In this document: piece by piece, positions 1 to 13,800 of the stretch
Position numbering within the stretch: the first letter of the stretch is position 1
Layout of the letters: the number at the start of each line of letters is the position of its first letter
Source of the DNA: Serilophus lunatus
Taxonomy: Eukaryota > Chordata > Aves > Passeriformes > Eurylaimidae
Length of the DNA: 64,000 nt
NCBI GenBank assembly: GCA_013399895.1
Contig: VXBA01001255.1
Location: 3,888,692 to 3,952,691 of the forward strand
Direction of reading: 5' to 3'
Translations under genes and position numbers: made by a program
The notes under the pieces: model-generated
What the model saw: the letters and a program-made list of their open reading frames with translations, nothing else
Databases searched by the model: none
What the model was told of the DNA's origin: nothing

Positions 1-3000
1 CCTGCACGCTATGCCAGAAGGCATCAGGGCTGCTCTGGCTGCATCCCCAGAAGCTGCACTGAGCAGAAAGCCCACCCAGCCACTGCATGGGTGGTCCCCG
101 CCATCAGCCTGTGAACCAGCTCAGCACCTGGTGAGTACCTTGCTGCCCTCCAGTCACACCCTCATCAATATCTGTTTGCAAGCCTTGAGCTTCTTACCCA
201 TCTCCAAGCACAACCTCTGCGCTCACATGTGCACAAGCCAAACAATCACAGGGGGATGTAGAGGGGGAGCTGCTGCCTGCTGAGTGCAGGTTGGCTGTGA
301 CACTCAGAACCAGGACAGTTTTGATTTGGTGACAGCATGAAACGCATGCAGCTGCATCCTCTGCTCATCCCCTGGTACAGACACACCGTCTCCAGCTCTC
401 ACATCACAGCACTGACTGTTCTTTGGCAACAATGAAAATGGCTTTTTGTTTACCGTGCCAAGGAAGGAAGTTACCTGACTCTTCCATTATATGCATCTGA
501 TATTAATAATTTGATGCCCTTATACTTCATATCCATAAGAGTACTAACAAGATCTCCCAGATGATGAAAGAACCGAGGCAAGTCGCTTAATTGGCAATAT
601 TCCACATTTAGATAGGAAGAGCAACAGAAGAAGCAACTTTCAGGAGCACGGGATAAACTAGATGACAAAGAGGATCTTTTCCCTCTCTACCTCCATACCT
701 GCATAGCTTGGGCCACCTAATCAGACTTACTTTGTAACAAATCCTGCGACCAGGGCTCCCACACAGACCAGGGAAGTCCCTGCTGCTGGGCATGACTGAA
801 GGACCTCATCATCAGCATCCCAAGTGAGCCCACTTGACAGTCCTCTGCTACCCAACAGACCAGTTCCTCTCCTCAGCACGCTGCTCCTGCTCCCACTGCT
901 GCCCAGACTGTCACCAAGCCAAGCTAGCAGAAGAATAACCTGGTGGAAAGCTGTCTGCCGGTGAAAAAGAGAACTAGTGCCAGAGGTGGTGCAGGGAAGC
1001 ACGTGCCATTGTGAAGCTGAAGGCTGGGCCATCCTTTTCAGCATAAAAATTGTGAACAGCAGGATACTTCACAAGGCAACTGTGCCAAAGAAGTCCCCAT
1101 CACCTCCTGCATGCAGCCACTAATAAGAACAAAGAAACGGTAGATACCCATTCATTCTCAGCCTATAGAGGACAGTAGCACAGAACAAAATGTATGTCAG
1201 TGGCTGGATGTAGAATAAAGCTGCAGAAATAATGAACACCAGTGATGCTTTCCTTGCATACTGGGAATTGCCAAAAGCTGTCTGTGTTGAGCCAGATGGG
1301 TTTCACCACATCCCCAGGACACTGGCCACGCCACACGCCAGCGGGGCTCACTCCACGCATGTGTGCGGCGGCAGGCGCAGAGACCCGGCCACGGCCCAGC
1401 TGTGTTTACTCCGTCAGCTGCAGTGCCACAAAACACAGCTGCACTGACCAGGGCCGGTCACCTGGCTCCACATAAAAGCAGCTCAGTAGCAAAAGGCTGG
1501 CCCATCCTTGCTCAGTGCAACTGGAGCCAGCCCGATGACCAGACGGGGTCTGGCCACGTCGCCCTTCCCATCTAGAGTGCTCTGAAAGGTGACAAAGGGG
1601 ATAAAGCATCGAGGCAGGGTGAAGAGAGGACACACAGCACAGATAGATTATGGAGCCTGACATGGGGCCAGGAGATCCCAATATTCATCCTGGCCTCTGG
1701 CTTGAGCTGTGCTGCAGGAAGTGTTTTCTCTTCCTGCTCTGTCCACGTTGCTTATTATTCGTATTTTGATAGGAATGATCTCTCCCCACCCTCAGTCCTT
1801 TCTGATTTCAGGAAAACTCTTGGCAACCAACATCAGAAGTGGTTTTTTTCTTCTCTTTTCAGAGAAGACTCCACACTTCATTTCAGATGTTTATGGTTTT
1901 CATTTTCACATGATTTACACTACAACTGACATGTCATAGCCATCACAGCCTAAATCTTTGGGTTTTATTTCTAAACTTACTATAAAGAATTGTTCCCTGC
2001 TACTGGCTGAGTCATCTCCTCTAGATCAAAGCTGCTCCTGCTCAAACTGAAACAAAACAGTTTATTATTTGACTCTTTCATCTAGAAGCCAGTTCTGTCT
2101 GTGCTAAGCAGCAACTCCCCTTACATTCATCAAAATGGAATATTTTCCTTCCTTCTGTCTGTGTGATGGCAGAGAAGGCCTACATATTTGGGAATAACCA
2201 AAAAAAGCAAGTGTATGAATGAGGGGAGGTAATGATACAATCGAGGGTTGAAAGAAAATTTGAGATTCCAACCCAGAATCTGGGGTAAGCAAACATTCTC
2301 AGGAGCACCATTTCATCAGCAGCTGGAGAAGCTTCAGCCTAAAGGACCAGAGAAGGGGAAGTTGCTGTGGTTGGATGGGTCTCTGCTGCCATGCAGGATC
2401 CACTGTCAGCTCTGCAGCCCTCAGCACCAGGGACCCTCAGTCCTTTCTGGGGTGTCCACAGACGATTTGGTTTTGTTTTCATAAAGCATATCTCCAGTGC
2501 AGTACAGCCTCCTCATCTTTCACAGTCCAAGTAACCATGTCTGGAGCAAGGGTCAGCTTATCAGTGATATCAGCACCCAAACTGCGGGCATGTCTGCTTG
2601 GCTAAGAAGTTTCTACTCTATCACAAATCAGCTTTTGTTACATTAAATTCAAAGGCATCTTTATCAGTTGCACCAGAAATATGATTAAGTAATTCTCTAA
2701 GTAATGTATCAATAAAAATGGGTAAAACTTGCAGTAAACCAAATGTAAATCTTAGATCCAATCTGATCCTTGTGGTCAGCCCACTGACTACACTGGAATG
2801 ACACCAGGAAAGAATTTGGCCCTTTTCACCCCGTCTAAATGTGGGCCAAAATATTCATGTTTATCAGGAAAAATAAGAACATATGCTGGAAACAGAGCAT
2901 TTCCAACAAAAACCTCAATCAGGCATGGGAAGAAAAACAAACTGCAAAGATTTCATAGCTAATCGGGACTGCTAGTGTGAAGTTGCCTGACCAGAGTTAA

Positions 3001-6000
3001 ATGTTAGAAGAATACCTTAAAGAAAGCACTGGAGTATCATCCAGACCTACAGATTTCTGAACAGAGAAACTGAGCAGCCAAACAATGCAAGAACGTGGAA
3101 GCTGAATGTGGTACACAACAGTCCCCGGCTCTCATCCTAGTTTTAGGGCAACACTAGATCCAAAGAGACAGTCAACAACCTGTGTTAACTGCAAGGATAG
3201 TCCATTTCATCACATGCACAGCGCTAATAGGACACCCAACATATGATCTGCAAACCCTCTCACACAAGAACCATTCTCTGTGCTGAACACCTGGCTGCCA
3301 GTCCTCATGGATTTGGCATTCCCATGGGAGCTGTAACTGACCACCACAAGAATAAAAGACTGACCATAGTGGAAATGGTATCAGCAGCAAATGAAAAAAA
3401 CCCACACGAGATAAGCTTAGGGGATGTCATTATTTAAACCAAAGAATTGAAGGAAGGCTGACGTGGCCAGTCCAAAGAAACACCAATGTAAAATCCCGTG
3501 CCGTTTAATACAGAATTTCAGCCAGACTCAAACCTTGCCTCTGGGTGCTGTTCCTGGAACTCAGGCCATGCTCCAGCTCAGCTGGACTCACCAGTAGTGC
3601 CAGTGTCTGACTGCTGAATGTACCTGCTCTCTCCCTTGCTAACAGCATCCCGGGTTTGTCAACCTCAGCATCGCCCAAAGCTCGCTGCATTTATTTCTAT
3701 GTAGCATAATAAAGCAAATGAGCAATGACAGCTTTAAGAGCTCCAATGAGCTATCAGAATTAAAAATAAATCATTCTGTTTTGGGGAATGCTGGGCCTCC
3801 TGGGTCTAGAGAGCATTTGTTTCTCTTCTTGGACAGACATGGGAACTCAGCCTTTAGGATACAGTATGGGAATTCTGACTGCCTTTCCACTTCCCCCCAC
3901 TCTGCCAACTCCCACTTCAATTTCCAGAAATAGCTCTCTTCTACACTCAGAGAGCATCTGTTTGAACAACCTGATATGAAAACTACATTGACTGAAGTTA
4001 AGTAGTGCAGAGTGCTAACAGACACAGGCTTAAAGCAACTGCATCCTCGCCTGAGTCTGTTCTTTTTCATATATTGCCAGTTTATGCTGGCTCAGTATAA
4101 ACCAGCATAACTCATAAGTAGATTTGATCAGTATTTTGGCATATATAGGTGATTAAAGTAAGACCCTGCTGAGCTGGAAGTGTGACGAGCTACCGTGATC
4201 CAAGAGCTCAGATGACAGAGCACATTAATAGTGTCTCAAGAGCTGTGTGGATCACCATCAGAGACAGAATTACAATTCAATATCCCAGAAATCAAGACTA
4301 TATGTTAGCATAATTAATACACTTCAAGACTGATTTACTGGTGAATTTTCCTAGAACAAGGCCTTGGAGTTCACATGGACTCAAACATAAGCCAAACCAC
4401 ACTTGGAGCATTGATAGTTTTCTGCCACACTTTAATCAGTTACAGGGTCTGTACAGTACTGCATCAGGGCAGCAAGCACCAAACAAGTCAATAATTCCTT
4501 TCAGCACCTGGAAGTCAGTCTAATTTCCAAGAAGTATCATCTCATGAGAGAAACAATTTCAAAGCTCTAGCTACAGCAAATTTAACTGACGTAGCATGGA
4601 GGCAACTAAATAATACCATCAGCTAGCACTGCTCATTAGAGGAAGGTGAGAGACACTGTACAGGGGGTGGGAGAAAACCATAACCACTCCTAACTGTCAC
4701 ATACACATTTCACTGGTGACTGCATTGCTCTGGGGCACTTTCAAGTGACCATCTTTCAATAAGACAGGTGAGGTTGCTGAACTCCAAAACCACCTGCAGG
4801 CCCAGCACTGGCTACACTTACAGCCCCAGGCACCCAGTGCAATGTGCCCCAGATGAGGTAAACAACCCATATGGATTGAAAAAATTCAGGAGAAAAATTT
4901 CATTTGTACCATGCTGCCCAGAGACTCGAAAGCCCTGCAGCAGCAGGTGGTGGAACCAGAATCACCCCGCTTACTGTGCCCCCAGGCTTGGGAAGAAGGG
5001 CTCCTGGGCCACAGGCAGCAGCCAGATTTGTCCACCTTTGCCTGGTATCTCCACTTGGACCTACCTCATGCAGTTTCACAAACAGCTTATCTTTTAGCAA
5101 AAAGAGCTGCCTTCACCCACGTGCATTAGTACTGAATTCCCAAGAGGGACCAAACATTGGATCATTTGGATGATGTGAATGCACATCCCACTCTGCAGTC
5201 CAGATAACTATGGCAAGGTAAAGATCTAACTCAGCTGCTTTGTAGATTGAGCTGAATTAGTCTGAGCAGTTCTCTTCTTTATCATACTTCAGCAGCTACC
5301 AAGATAAGGCAATCCTATAGCACATGTGGAACTCTTACATTACAATCCCAGCTCTCTGCCAAATTCTGCATGCGCCAGGGCAACGGAGAAGTCTGAAAAG
5401 TACAACAATAAAAACAGCCAAAGTTCCCACCATTTGAGACTACGTGGCACATTTTTAGAGACTGCAGTAGAACACAGAAGATCCTTGAAGACACTGGATT
5501 TATACAGAGGAGACAGGACATGCTCTCCAGTCAAGCAGCCAGGATAAAGCTGCTGATGGGACAGATTGAGCAGACGGGATCCAGCTGTCACAAGCTGCTG
5601 CAGAAGTCTGGGCTTGCCAAATTTCCACTTTTGAAGACAGCCCCAATTTCCAGATTTGAGATATTTTGCTACCAGAAGTGGTGGCCACCTAACTGCTGCA
5701 ACCATGGACGTGTTACCAGCAGGCACGAAAAAGCATCTCTGCATTCTACTGATTTCAGCTCATTCCCAGCAGGACCACCAGAAGTCAGAACTGTTTGGCA
5801 CTAGGACTGTCTGCACACATTCATGGGTTTATTCCAGAGATGACAAACTGACAGTGCTACTGGAAGGCTGTGGGACTGCAGCTGGCTTGGTTGCATTCCT
5901 CAGCAGAAGAAAGCTTCACATTTAACACACACTTGTGGAGAGACAGACTTTCAGCAAAAGCCACTAGTGACATTGTGTAACCTTGTGCAATTGAGGTTCT

Positions 6001-9000
6001 CTGTGAGCCAGCTCTTTCTTCCCAAGCCTTGATAGTTGTCATATTTTGCAGTGACAAATAGCAATGATGAGATCTGCAGAGCAACTTTGGATCAGAGATT
6101 TCTTTGCAGATACCTCATCTCATCTCACAGGAGCCTGCACACATGCTTCCCGTTGCCACCTTCCTGAGAACACATGCAGGCTCCAAGACAAAGATCCCCT
6201 CCTTGCAGCAGACCAAAGACTTTCTCCCCATCTAACTCAGCCCAAAAGGGAAAGACTCAAGCCACAACTTGAGCATGGACTACAAGAGTCTCCTGGCTCA
6301 GACACACACCTTACAAAGCACTGCTGCCGAAGTGTTATGCAAACTTCTTCAAAAAGCATCCCAACTGCTTAGCTGCCCACCTCTACATCCCATCGTTAAT
6401 TATTAGCAAGATTGGGAATCTAAAGATAGTTTCTAAAATATTCAGTCTCCCAAGACATAAAAGCAAGTGAAGAAACACGTGCATCACATCAGTGCTTGAG
6501 GTGGCTACAGCTCCTGGTTATCTCTGTTATCTTTGGAGAAGATTCCTACACTCAGAAATAAGAAGCCCACAGGCTAAACTGCCAGCTAAGACTTGTGAAT
6601 CCCTATTTCCCAGGCTTTTTCTAAGACTTGTGCTATACTTTTATCCTAAGCAGATCCAAAGGGAAATAATGAAAAAATAAAAAAAAGACATCAGAAAATC
6701 TTTATGCAACACAGATCACAGTCCACCCAAGGAGGGAAAATACTGGCTTGAATTAAACTGCAAGTGGCCAAGTCTGTATGTTACATGGGAGTTTCAGCCT
6801 GATCCCATAATTCTGAGATGCTTACTTCCAGACAGAGCTGTTTATAACAAAAGACAATGCTGCCGTGCACCAAACCATCCTCAGACTTGTTTTCTATGGA
6901 ATTTTGCCCATGAAGGAAGCAATAGATTGGGGAAGGGGGGGGTAGGGATATGTATTTTATTAAGTCCCAGCCCTTGTCTTTTGAACTTCAGACCAACCCA
7001 GCACATTTCCTACGCCTCCCCTCAGCAGCACCCTGCTACACCACAGGTTTTGCACTGACCTCCACTGCTGCACCCCAGCCAGCAGCAGCACAGCGACGGG
7101 AAGACAATCATTCCCTGCCAGCAAGAACTACCCCATCATCTCCTCCAGGGACAGCTGCTCTCTTGCCCAGCCTTGCACACCACCTCCAAGGCAAACTGCT
7201 GTCAGTGGTCTCAGCCCTGATTGTTCTCTCTCTGGCCGTGGCTGGGGCAAGAAGCCGTATTGGGACCAAGGGCTCGGCCCCACAAAAGGGGTGCATGCAG
7301 GCACAGAGCCAGCGCTGCTTTGCTGAAGCTTCTCAAAGGGCTTGGCTCTTCTGGCCACCCTTAGCAACTTGTGTTTGTTTTGGAGGATTTTCCCTTCTAA
7401 AGTTCTGCTCCTTGGATTCAAGGGAATTTAGTATTTTTATTAAAAAAAGAACAACTTTGGTCACCAGGAGATCGCTGTCTTCCTAATGAAGACTTCTAAA
7501 GAGATTTTTCTTTTGTGAACTTTTACGGTCGTTCCTTCAGTACCCACAAGGTTTTTAACCATGCACTGCAGCACACAGTAAGAAGCTCCCAAATTTAACC
7601 CCTCATTCACATTGCTGCATAGCCCTTGCAATGGAAATGCCTTCTCTCAGCTACTGCCAGTGAGCTGCCAGGCAAGTTCCCTGACACTTCTACCCTATCC
7701 ACTCCCAAACCAGAGCCAAATAAGCGGTTTCGGCCCAGAAACTGGCTGTACACCAGCACCTTCACCAGTAGCTCCTTGGGGCAAGGCCCAGTCAGACACA
7801 TCTCTGACCCACAGAGCTGTGCTGACAGGCTGCAGCACAGACTGGACCAGTCTGTCTTGTCTGTTGACCCAAGAGAAAAGTACAAATGACTCAACTTCCA
7901 AGATGAAGTAAACAACAATATACAGGTCATCAAACTGGCTGTGTGACTGCAAGATCCTACCAATTTACTTGGCAGGTTTGGATCTGTGCTTCAGCCAGGC
8001 AGATTCAAAGAGGATCACCTATGCCCTATGTGCACATGCTTTTCATCATCATTAATGATAGGTGTACCTCTTATTTGTTTGGTTCTCCAAGATGTCCCCT
8101 ACAGCTTTGGGCTCTCTGGTTGCTATTGCCTGAAGATGCACTTCCCTGCCTTTGATGAATCCTGCCTTTCCAGAGGGTATAGCAAATTAGAGTTTACAAA
8201 GACTTTTCACAGAACAGCATTCCTAAATTCTCCTGATCCTGGTAGGATGGTTTCAAGGACAGCACTGGCCATTGGTTAGGGAGCTTGGGATTCAGGTCCT
8301 GAATTTGCAACAAAGTCTTAAGCAATTCAGTCAGGTCACTAAATCCTTCGTATGAGCGGTATATTGGGGTAGAACATTAAGGAGTAAGAATGCAGCTATG
8401 CAGGTGTCCAGAGTGCAGATTTAAAAGCCTGTGGTGCTTTGTTGTGCAGCCCTGCAGAACCTGAGAGATGTGAGCTGCCCAGTTGCCTGCTTGCCCCCAG
8501 TCCATCGTCGCTGCTGGGAGCTGAAAGAACCAGCCATGCTCCAAAATAAAGCAGAACAAGCATTTTTCCATAGACACTCCCTGTGTTCCTGGGCTGTGGG
8601 TGTTCAGTGAAAGCGATCAGTGAAAACCCACAAACAATAAACTCATTCACGCGGTATCTCCAGTCCCAGCACGGCGCACAGAGCCCACGGTGGGGAGTGG
8701 AGAAGGTGTGCGGAGGAAGGGGAGAGAGACTTGCCTACACACTACACAATACCACAAGGGTAAAGGAAGGGCTTGTGCCTTGCCAGGAGCACTCCAAAAA
8801 CAGGTGCCCAAAGGCTCAGAGATTGTGAGCTAGCTTTTATCCACTTTTAACTTATTTTTTTTTAATGAAGAAAGCTTTTCTCCCAGCATTAGGAGAAGGG
8901 CTCTTAGTAATTTTGGTAGTGACACAGATGAGGCACAGACCCCAGAATAGCAGGCGACAGGGGTACTGCTCCCACTGCCCTTCACTACATGAATCCCTGC

Positions 9001-12000
9001 AGTTACTCCCAAGAGAGGGAGCAAGCCCCAGTGACCATTTTGGGGCTAGCAACAGGAGCACCCCAGACCTGGAAGTTACAAACACCCCCTCTAAGGGCCA
9101 TCAACGTTCATCAAATGGGGCTGAAGCCAGCATCTCTACAGCCTCATGCCCATCTGCAGCGAGCCTGTCCTGGAGTGGAGAGCTTCATTTGTGCCCAGTA
9201 CAAATCAGAGCATCCTCACGTGCCCTGTTTAAATAAGAAACGCAGCTGTGCTAGAAGAGACAGAAATACTATACTGGCACAGGTGACAGTGTGTAGGATG
9301 GCTTGGAAGGGTGGACATGGCAGATGTATAATTGAGTCAGGCTGTGGTTACAGTCACAGAAAAAGGTTTCATGTCCTCAATCCCTGCAGAGTAAACAACC
9401 CTGCACTCCTGCTGCCTTTTCCCCAGCAGAGTCCATCCCATTCTCCAAAATCAACTAGGGTCACTGCCCCATAAGTGAGAGTTACTGTATATGTTATGAG
9501 GTTATGCATGACATCAGTTTCCATCTGCATTTAAAAGAAGGCTCATCCAATACAGCTTTCAGCTCCTGGACTTTGGCACAGAACAGTATATTGCCCTGCT
9601 TCCTCCAGTTGCCACAAAAAGACAATGAGCTAAACACAACAGCTGTGCCAATGATCAGCTGAGGAGAAACCACATATGTCTGTATAGAGCCTAGATCATG
9701 TTCATATGAATCAATCCATTTCCAACTCTGATTAACAAGAGTTGATAAAGGGCCTTATATTGCTACCAGGCCTGGGCCCAGTATTATTCCCATCTTTCAT
9801 TCACGTCTCCACACTGCAGTTTAATTCCAAAGTATATCATCCTGTATTTGCAAAAACTTGTTAAAAAGAACACGTGTAGAAGTCCCAAACAGACCCACCC
9901 CCCTTTCCCCACCCAGTTACAACATGTTAACTACCAAGCAAACACTTCTAAGAAGTCTCTATTTTAATCATTATCAACATTAAAATGTTGGCTTCTGTTA
10001 AGAAGACAACCTCTCCTCCACGGGCAAACAAAGCTCTTCTCTGTGGGAGAGCACTGCAAACACTACCAAAGACCCTCTGATAAGAAATGTGAAGCTTGTA
10101 TCTTTGCTCAACAAAGATAGTAAAACATGAATGACAAACACCTTTCCTTGAAGAAACTGATCTGCATTACAAAGCTCTATCACATTAAAAATACAATAAT
10201 AACCTCACAAACCTCTCAAGGCTTACACCACTTGCCATTTCATACTATGAGCAAAGGGCTGAATCACAGGGAATCACCCATGACTGTGGTGACAAAGGGT
10301 TGTTGGTCTCAGAGGACTTGATAGGGATGGCAGACAGATTAAAGGTGTCACCAACACACCTCTAATCAGCAACACGACATTCGGCACCCCTCCAAGAACC
10401 TGGAGACGGCTGGTCACAGACCAGGCATAAAGAGCAACAGATCCAACAGCCCAAGATGGGACAGCTGCCATATTCAAAGGCAAAGCACTTGGGAAGGAAG
10501 TGAGAGAACACTTGCAGGAAACAGAGGAGGAGCAAGAGATAAGCAGCTCTGTCTTTGTCACTGCACAGTTGTGGGTACAGTGACTGCCACCACTCACACC
10601 TGCCTTCCACTGGTCTTCCTCTTGTCCCCTTGGGCTGTTGAGTCTGTTGCTCTTTATGCTTAATATATAATTCCTAATCAAGGAGAGAGGTGATTTTTAA
10701 ATAACATCTTCACCAACAGAAGACACTCTTTAGGGTGGCTTGGAGAAAAAAATTCTACTGCACATCAAGATCATCCTTCAGAGCTTAGAGTCAAGAGACA
10801 ATGTCTTCCTATGCAGCTGGCCTTACAACCTCATTTGCAGCAGCTGGGAAAGGAAACCCATTCCCAGGAGAGTTTCACAATCTCTCCTTCGCTTCCCACT
10901 ATGCAAGTCTGATAGCTCAAACTATCAGCTCCACTACTAGCTCCACTGGTGCCACCCTGCCAGTCACACCCCCAGCCTCCTGCCCCATTTGGTCCTGCAC
11001 ACTCCACCCATCCAGATTCTTGAGGCTGTTTCATCTGCCATTGAAACAGGAGACACCTCTTGCACGTGCCAGGTTGGAGCCCGGATTAATGCTCATCCCT
11101 GCCTGTGCTTAAAGGAAAGAGACGCTGCTGTTCTGCTGATGCTTGTAAACTTAAGAAATTAAGTAACTGGAGAGATCTTGCAGTGAAATTCCTCTTCCCA
11201 AAACATGAGCTCATTGGAAAACAGGCCTACTTGAGTTTGTCCATCTGTATCATTACAGGATTGCCTTCATAAGAGCACTCTGCCCAGCTAGTGGCAAGGA
11301 TGAAGACTTCCCGGACCATGGTAGCAACAAGTTATCCCTACCAGAACTGGCACACATCCCTCATGGTTATTAACGACACTTGACTTGTCTGCCTTCTCCG
11401 CCTGCTCCTCAAGGCTTCCAACTCCTACATGTTCTTCTCCAGCCCAGACTTTCCCCCACACCTCACCAGCCGCAGGTGAGTCCAGTCCACCACTCACCCC
11501 ACTAACCCAGCTGTGGCCATCACCTGAGGCTGTCCCACAGGGCTGGAGATGCCTCGGTACCTCATTAGCATCCCCCCTCTCCCATGCTCCCAGACTCATT
11601 ACCACCAACACAAAAAGCACTGGCAAAGCTCCGCAATCAGTTGTGCTCGTTATTCATTACACATGTGCAGAACACATCCCGCCGCTCTGAGGGAGCAGTG
11701 TGCATATTTAGAAAGACAATATACAAAACATAGCTGAATCTTAATGAATCTACTGCTTTGCTACTGGAACTGAATGGAAATGTGCAGACCCTGCCAGCAG
11801 GAAAAAAAAAAAAAGAGACTACACAATATTTGACTTGCAATATAATCTTTAACATCTCTTTTGCTGTATGCTAGTACTGTGCTTATCAGGCCTATAAAGT
11901 AACAATTGAAAGGAGAAAAAGGATCAAAATACAACAGGCAGCACACCATCAGCCCTGTCAGAACACTAAAGTACTTACATAGTCAAAAAACACAGTTCTG

Positions 12001-13357
12001 GAAAAATTAACTTTGCACAATATGATACTCAACATATAAAGTCCCCACCAAAGCAGAACTAGGGAACAAGGGCTATTAGCTCAAATGCATACCAAAGTCT
12101 AACCAAGCCTTCCTGATTTGACTGTAACAAGTCCAAAGGAGGTCAGACAGGAATATATTTGTTTAGTACCGAGTACCCCACTTCAACGTTCAAGCTCTAG
12201 GAGGAGGACAGCTGTTACAAGGAGAGGCGCATTTCCTCTCAACAGGTAAAATTCACTGCAGACTTACTCCACGCCACACAAGCGCTGGATCCACCTCCTC
12301 CAGGGGAAGCTTTTACACACCAGCAAAAATCACGGAATTCCCACACGCAGCCGAGTGCTCCGTGCCCGGGCATCTCACCCCACCTCCTCTCTCCTCAGCT
12401 GGAAGGAGCGCTCAGGTTTGAGAGGTGTCCAGGAGTGCCCACAGCAGCGCAGAGCTGAGATGCGCCAGTCCCGGTGATAACGACGAAGCGGCATCACACA
12501 GGAAGCGCCAGAGCCATTGATTGCGGGGAAATAAATGGGCCGTGGGTGACAGCCAGCCCGGCTGAGACTTGCCAGGGAGCTGCGCACCTACTCTCTCCTT
12601 AACCACCAAAACTATTTGCGTTTAGAAAACTGGACACTCAGTGTCGTGCCTGTTCAGCCTGGGAGGACGGCAAATCGGTGCGGGCAATGTCAGACAAACC
12701 AGCAGCGGCTGCAGAAAACGCAACAAGACGCTGCTTTTAAGTGACAAAAAAAAAGGTCTCAAGCGGTGAATCGGGTAAAATGAGAAGTTTTCCCACATCT
12801 CTCTCCCTCCCTCCCTCCCCAATGCTCGGAGCAGGTACGCAGGGATTTCACATCCCCATGCGGGACCTGCCCGCACTGCTCCACACCTTCCCCCCCCGTC
12901 GCTCCTGCCGCCCAGTCGCACTCCCGGGAACCGCTTTCCTTCCATCCCCGAGCTGACCCCGGCCCCACTCGCGGAGATCGCCTCCCCCTGGAGCCAGCTC
13001 CCGTCCCCATTGTCTCTCCGTCTCCCCCTCCCCCGCGGAGCTGGACCTCAGCCCTCTTCGCCCGGTCCCACTCGCAGGACAACCTCTTCCAGCCCCCGGG
13101 ACTGAGCTCGGGTCCCACTCGCGGGGAGCCCCTCGCCCGCAGCCGATCGCAGTCTCACTTTCGGGAAACACCCCCTCGGGAGCTGCCCCCCGCCCGCCAC
13201 ATCCCACTGCCGCCGTGTTTTCCCACTCGGGGCAACAACATGCAGCGGGAGCCCGCGTCAATGGGTCTGCCACCCCCAGGGACCAGCACACCTTCCTCCC
13301 AGCGCCGCCCCCGCAGGTCCCCAGGGGACCGTGTCTGCGGGACACCCCCCTCGCCTC
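1..13357 (-). other. AFAP1L2: AFAP1L2 intron 1 (3' part outside window)
   Basis: This stretch follows the splice donor of the first AFAP1L2 coding exon at 13358-13359. I looked for the expected second exon, which begins with the conserved ALEQLLTELDDFL segment of the family, and saw nothing like it on the minus strand, so intron 1 continues past the left edge. The DNA is unremarkable mixed-composition intron with short A and T runs and no recognisable exon, RNA gene or full-length transposon. Open frames such as those at 6950-7486 and 8989-9474 on the plus strand have no recognisable domain and look like chance. CpG content rises from about 12.3 kb as the promoter is approached. Assignment depends on the exon 1 call. 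Confidence 0.65.
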
Positions 13358-13359
13358 AC

Positions 13360-13375
13360 CTTTGTACTTCTCCAT
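13360..13375 (-). CDS. AFAP1L2: AFAP1L2 first coding exon (MEKYK start)
   Basis: On the minus strand an ATG in a good Kozak context (CCTCCATGGAG) at 13375-13373 opens MEKYK and one base of the next codon, followed at once by a strong donor (AAAG|GTGAGG at 13359-13358). Human AFAP1L2 starts MERYKALEQLL, so the five residues and the split codon G|NN for the next residue (Ala) both fit. AFAP1L2 (XB130) is a cytoplasmic adaptor with two PH domains and SH2/SH3-binding motifs that links tyrosine kinases such as Src to PI3K signalling and actin. None of those domains is in this window. Synteny supports the call: in human, AFAP1L2 lies next to ABLIM1 on the same strand, as here. Only 16 coding bases are visible, so identity rests on start, phase, CpG island and neighbour. 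The frame is also open 155 codons upstream, which I treat as a GC-composition effect. Confidence 0.75.
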
Positions 13376-13503
13376 GGAGGTGAAGCGGGGCCGCAGCCCA
13401 CCGGCTCCCGAGGGCTCCGAAACACGACACCGCCTGCGCTCAGCCCCGCTCCTCTCCCGTAGCCTCTTATTCCAGCAGCGCCGGCTCCCCCGGCCGGCCC
13501 GGG

Positions 13504-13532
13504 CCGCCCCGCCCGCGCCCGCCGCCCCGCCC
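13504..13532 (-). promoter_or_regulatory. Cluster of overlapping GC boxes
   Basis: Four overlapping copies of CCGCCC on the plus strand (GGGCGG in the AFAP1L2 sense direction) occur at 13504-13509, 13509-13514, 13522-13527 and 13527-13532. GGGCGG is the core of the Sp1/KLF binding site. Position 130-155 bp above the start codon suits a proximal promoter. Occupancy is inferred, not shown. Confidence 0.55.
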
Positions 13533-13602
13533 CGGAGCCGCGGAGCTGGCCGGGATCGGCGCTCCGGGGTGGGACCGGGACCTGGGTCTGGGATGCCGAG
13601 CT

Positions 13603-13635
13603 GGGGCTGGAGCTGGGGCTGGGGCTGGGGGTGGG
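13603..13635 (+). other. G-quadruplex-prone (GGGGCT)n tract in AFAP1L2 promoter
   Basis: The plus strand carries five closely spaced runs of three to five G separated by short CT or T loops, plus an interrupted repeat of GGGGCT. This satisfies the usual G-quadruplex pattern of four G runs with short loops. The G-rich strand is the template strand for AFAP1L2, and the sense strand is correspondingly C-rich. It lies about 230-260 bp above the start codon. Confidence 0.5.
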
Positions 13636-13800
13636 TTCTCCCCGCGGCTCGGATTCCCCTCGGCGGCCGGTCCCTGGGGAGAGCAGCCGGGAGGAGGGCG
13701 CTGGGATGCTGCGCTGCGGCCGCGGGGCGGCTGCTGGGGCTCCTCGCTGCTGCCCGGGGGTTGCCCAGGGCGGAGTGCCCTGCTCGTGCCCCGTGTTTGG

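Larger units (their letters stand above)
12900..13800 (-). promoter_or_regulatory. AFAP1L2: CpG-island promoter and 5' UTR region of AFAP1L2
   Basis: By eye this is the richest CpG stretch in the window, with many CG dinucleotides and long GC-only runs, while flanking DNA is of ordinary composition. It surrounds the first coding exon (13360-13375). No TATA box or unique start site is evident, which fits a broad CpG-island promoter. Clustered GC boxes lie at 13504-13532, about 130-155 bp upstream of the start codon on the minus strand, so transcription probably begins near or just above there. The island also extends about 450 bp into intron 1. Borders are approximate. Confidence 0.75.

Noticed and set aside
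6950..7486. 178-residue plus-strand open frame
   Set aside because: No recognisable domain, no paired splice or promoter signals, and it lies in AFAP1L2 intron 1; ordinary composition allows chance frames of this length.
8989..9474. 161-residue plus-strand open frame
   Set aside because: No family resemblance and low-complexity His/Ser/Pro content; treated as chance.
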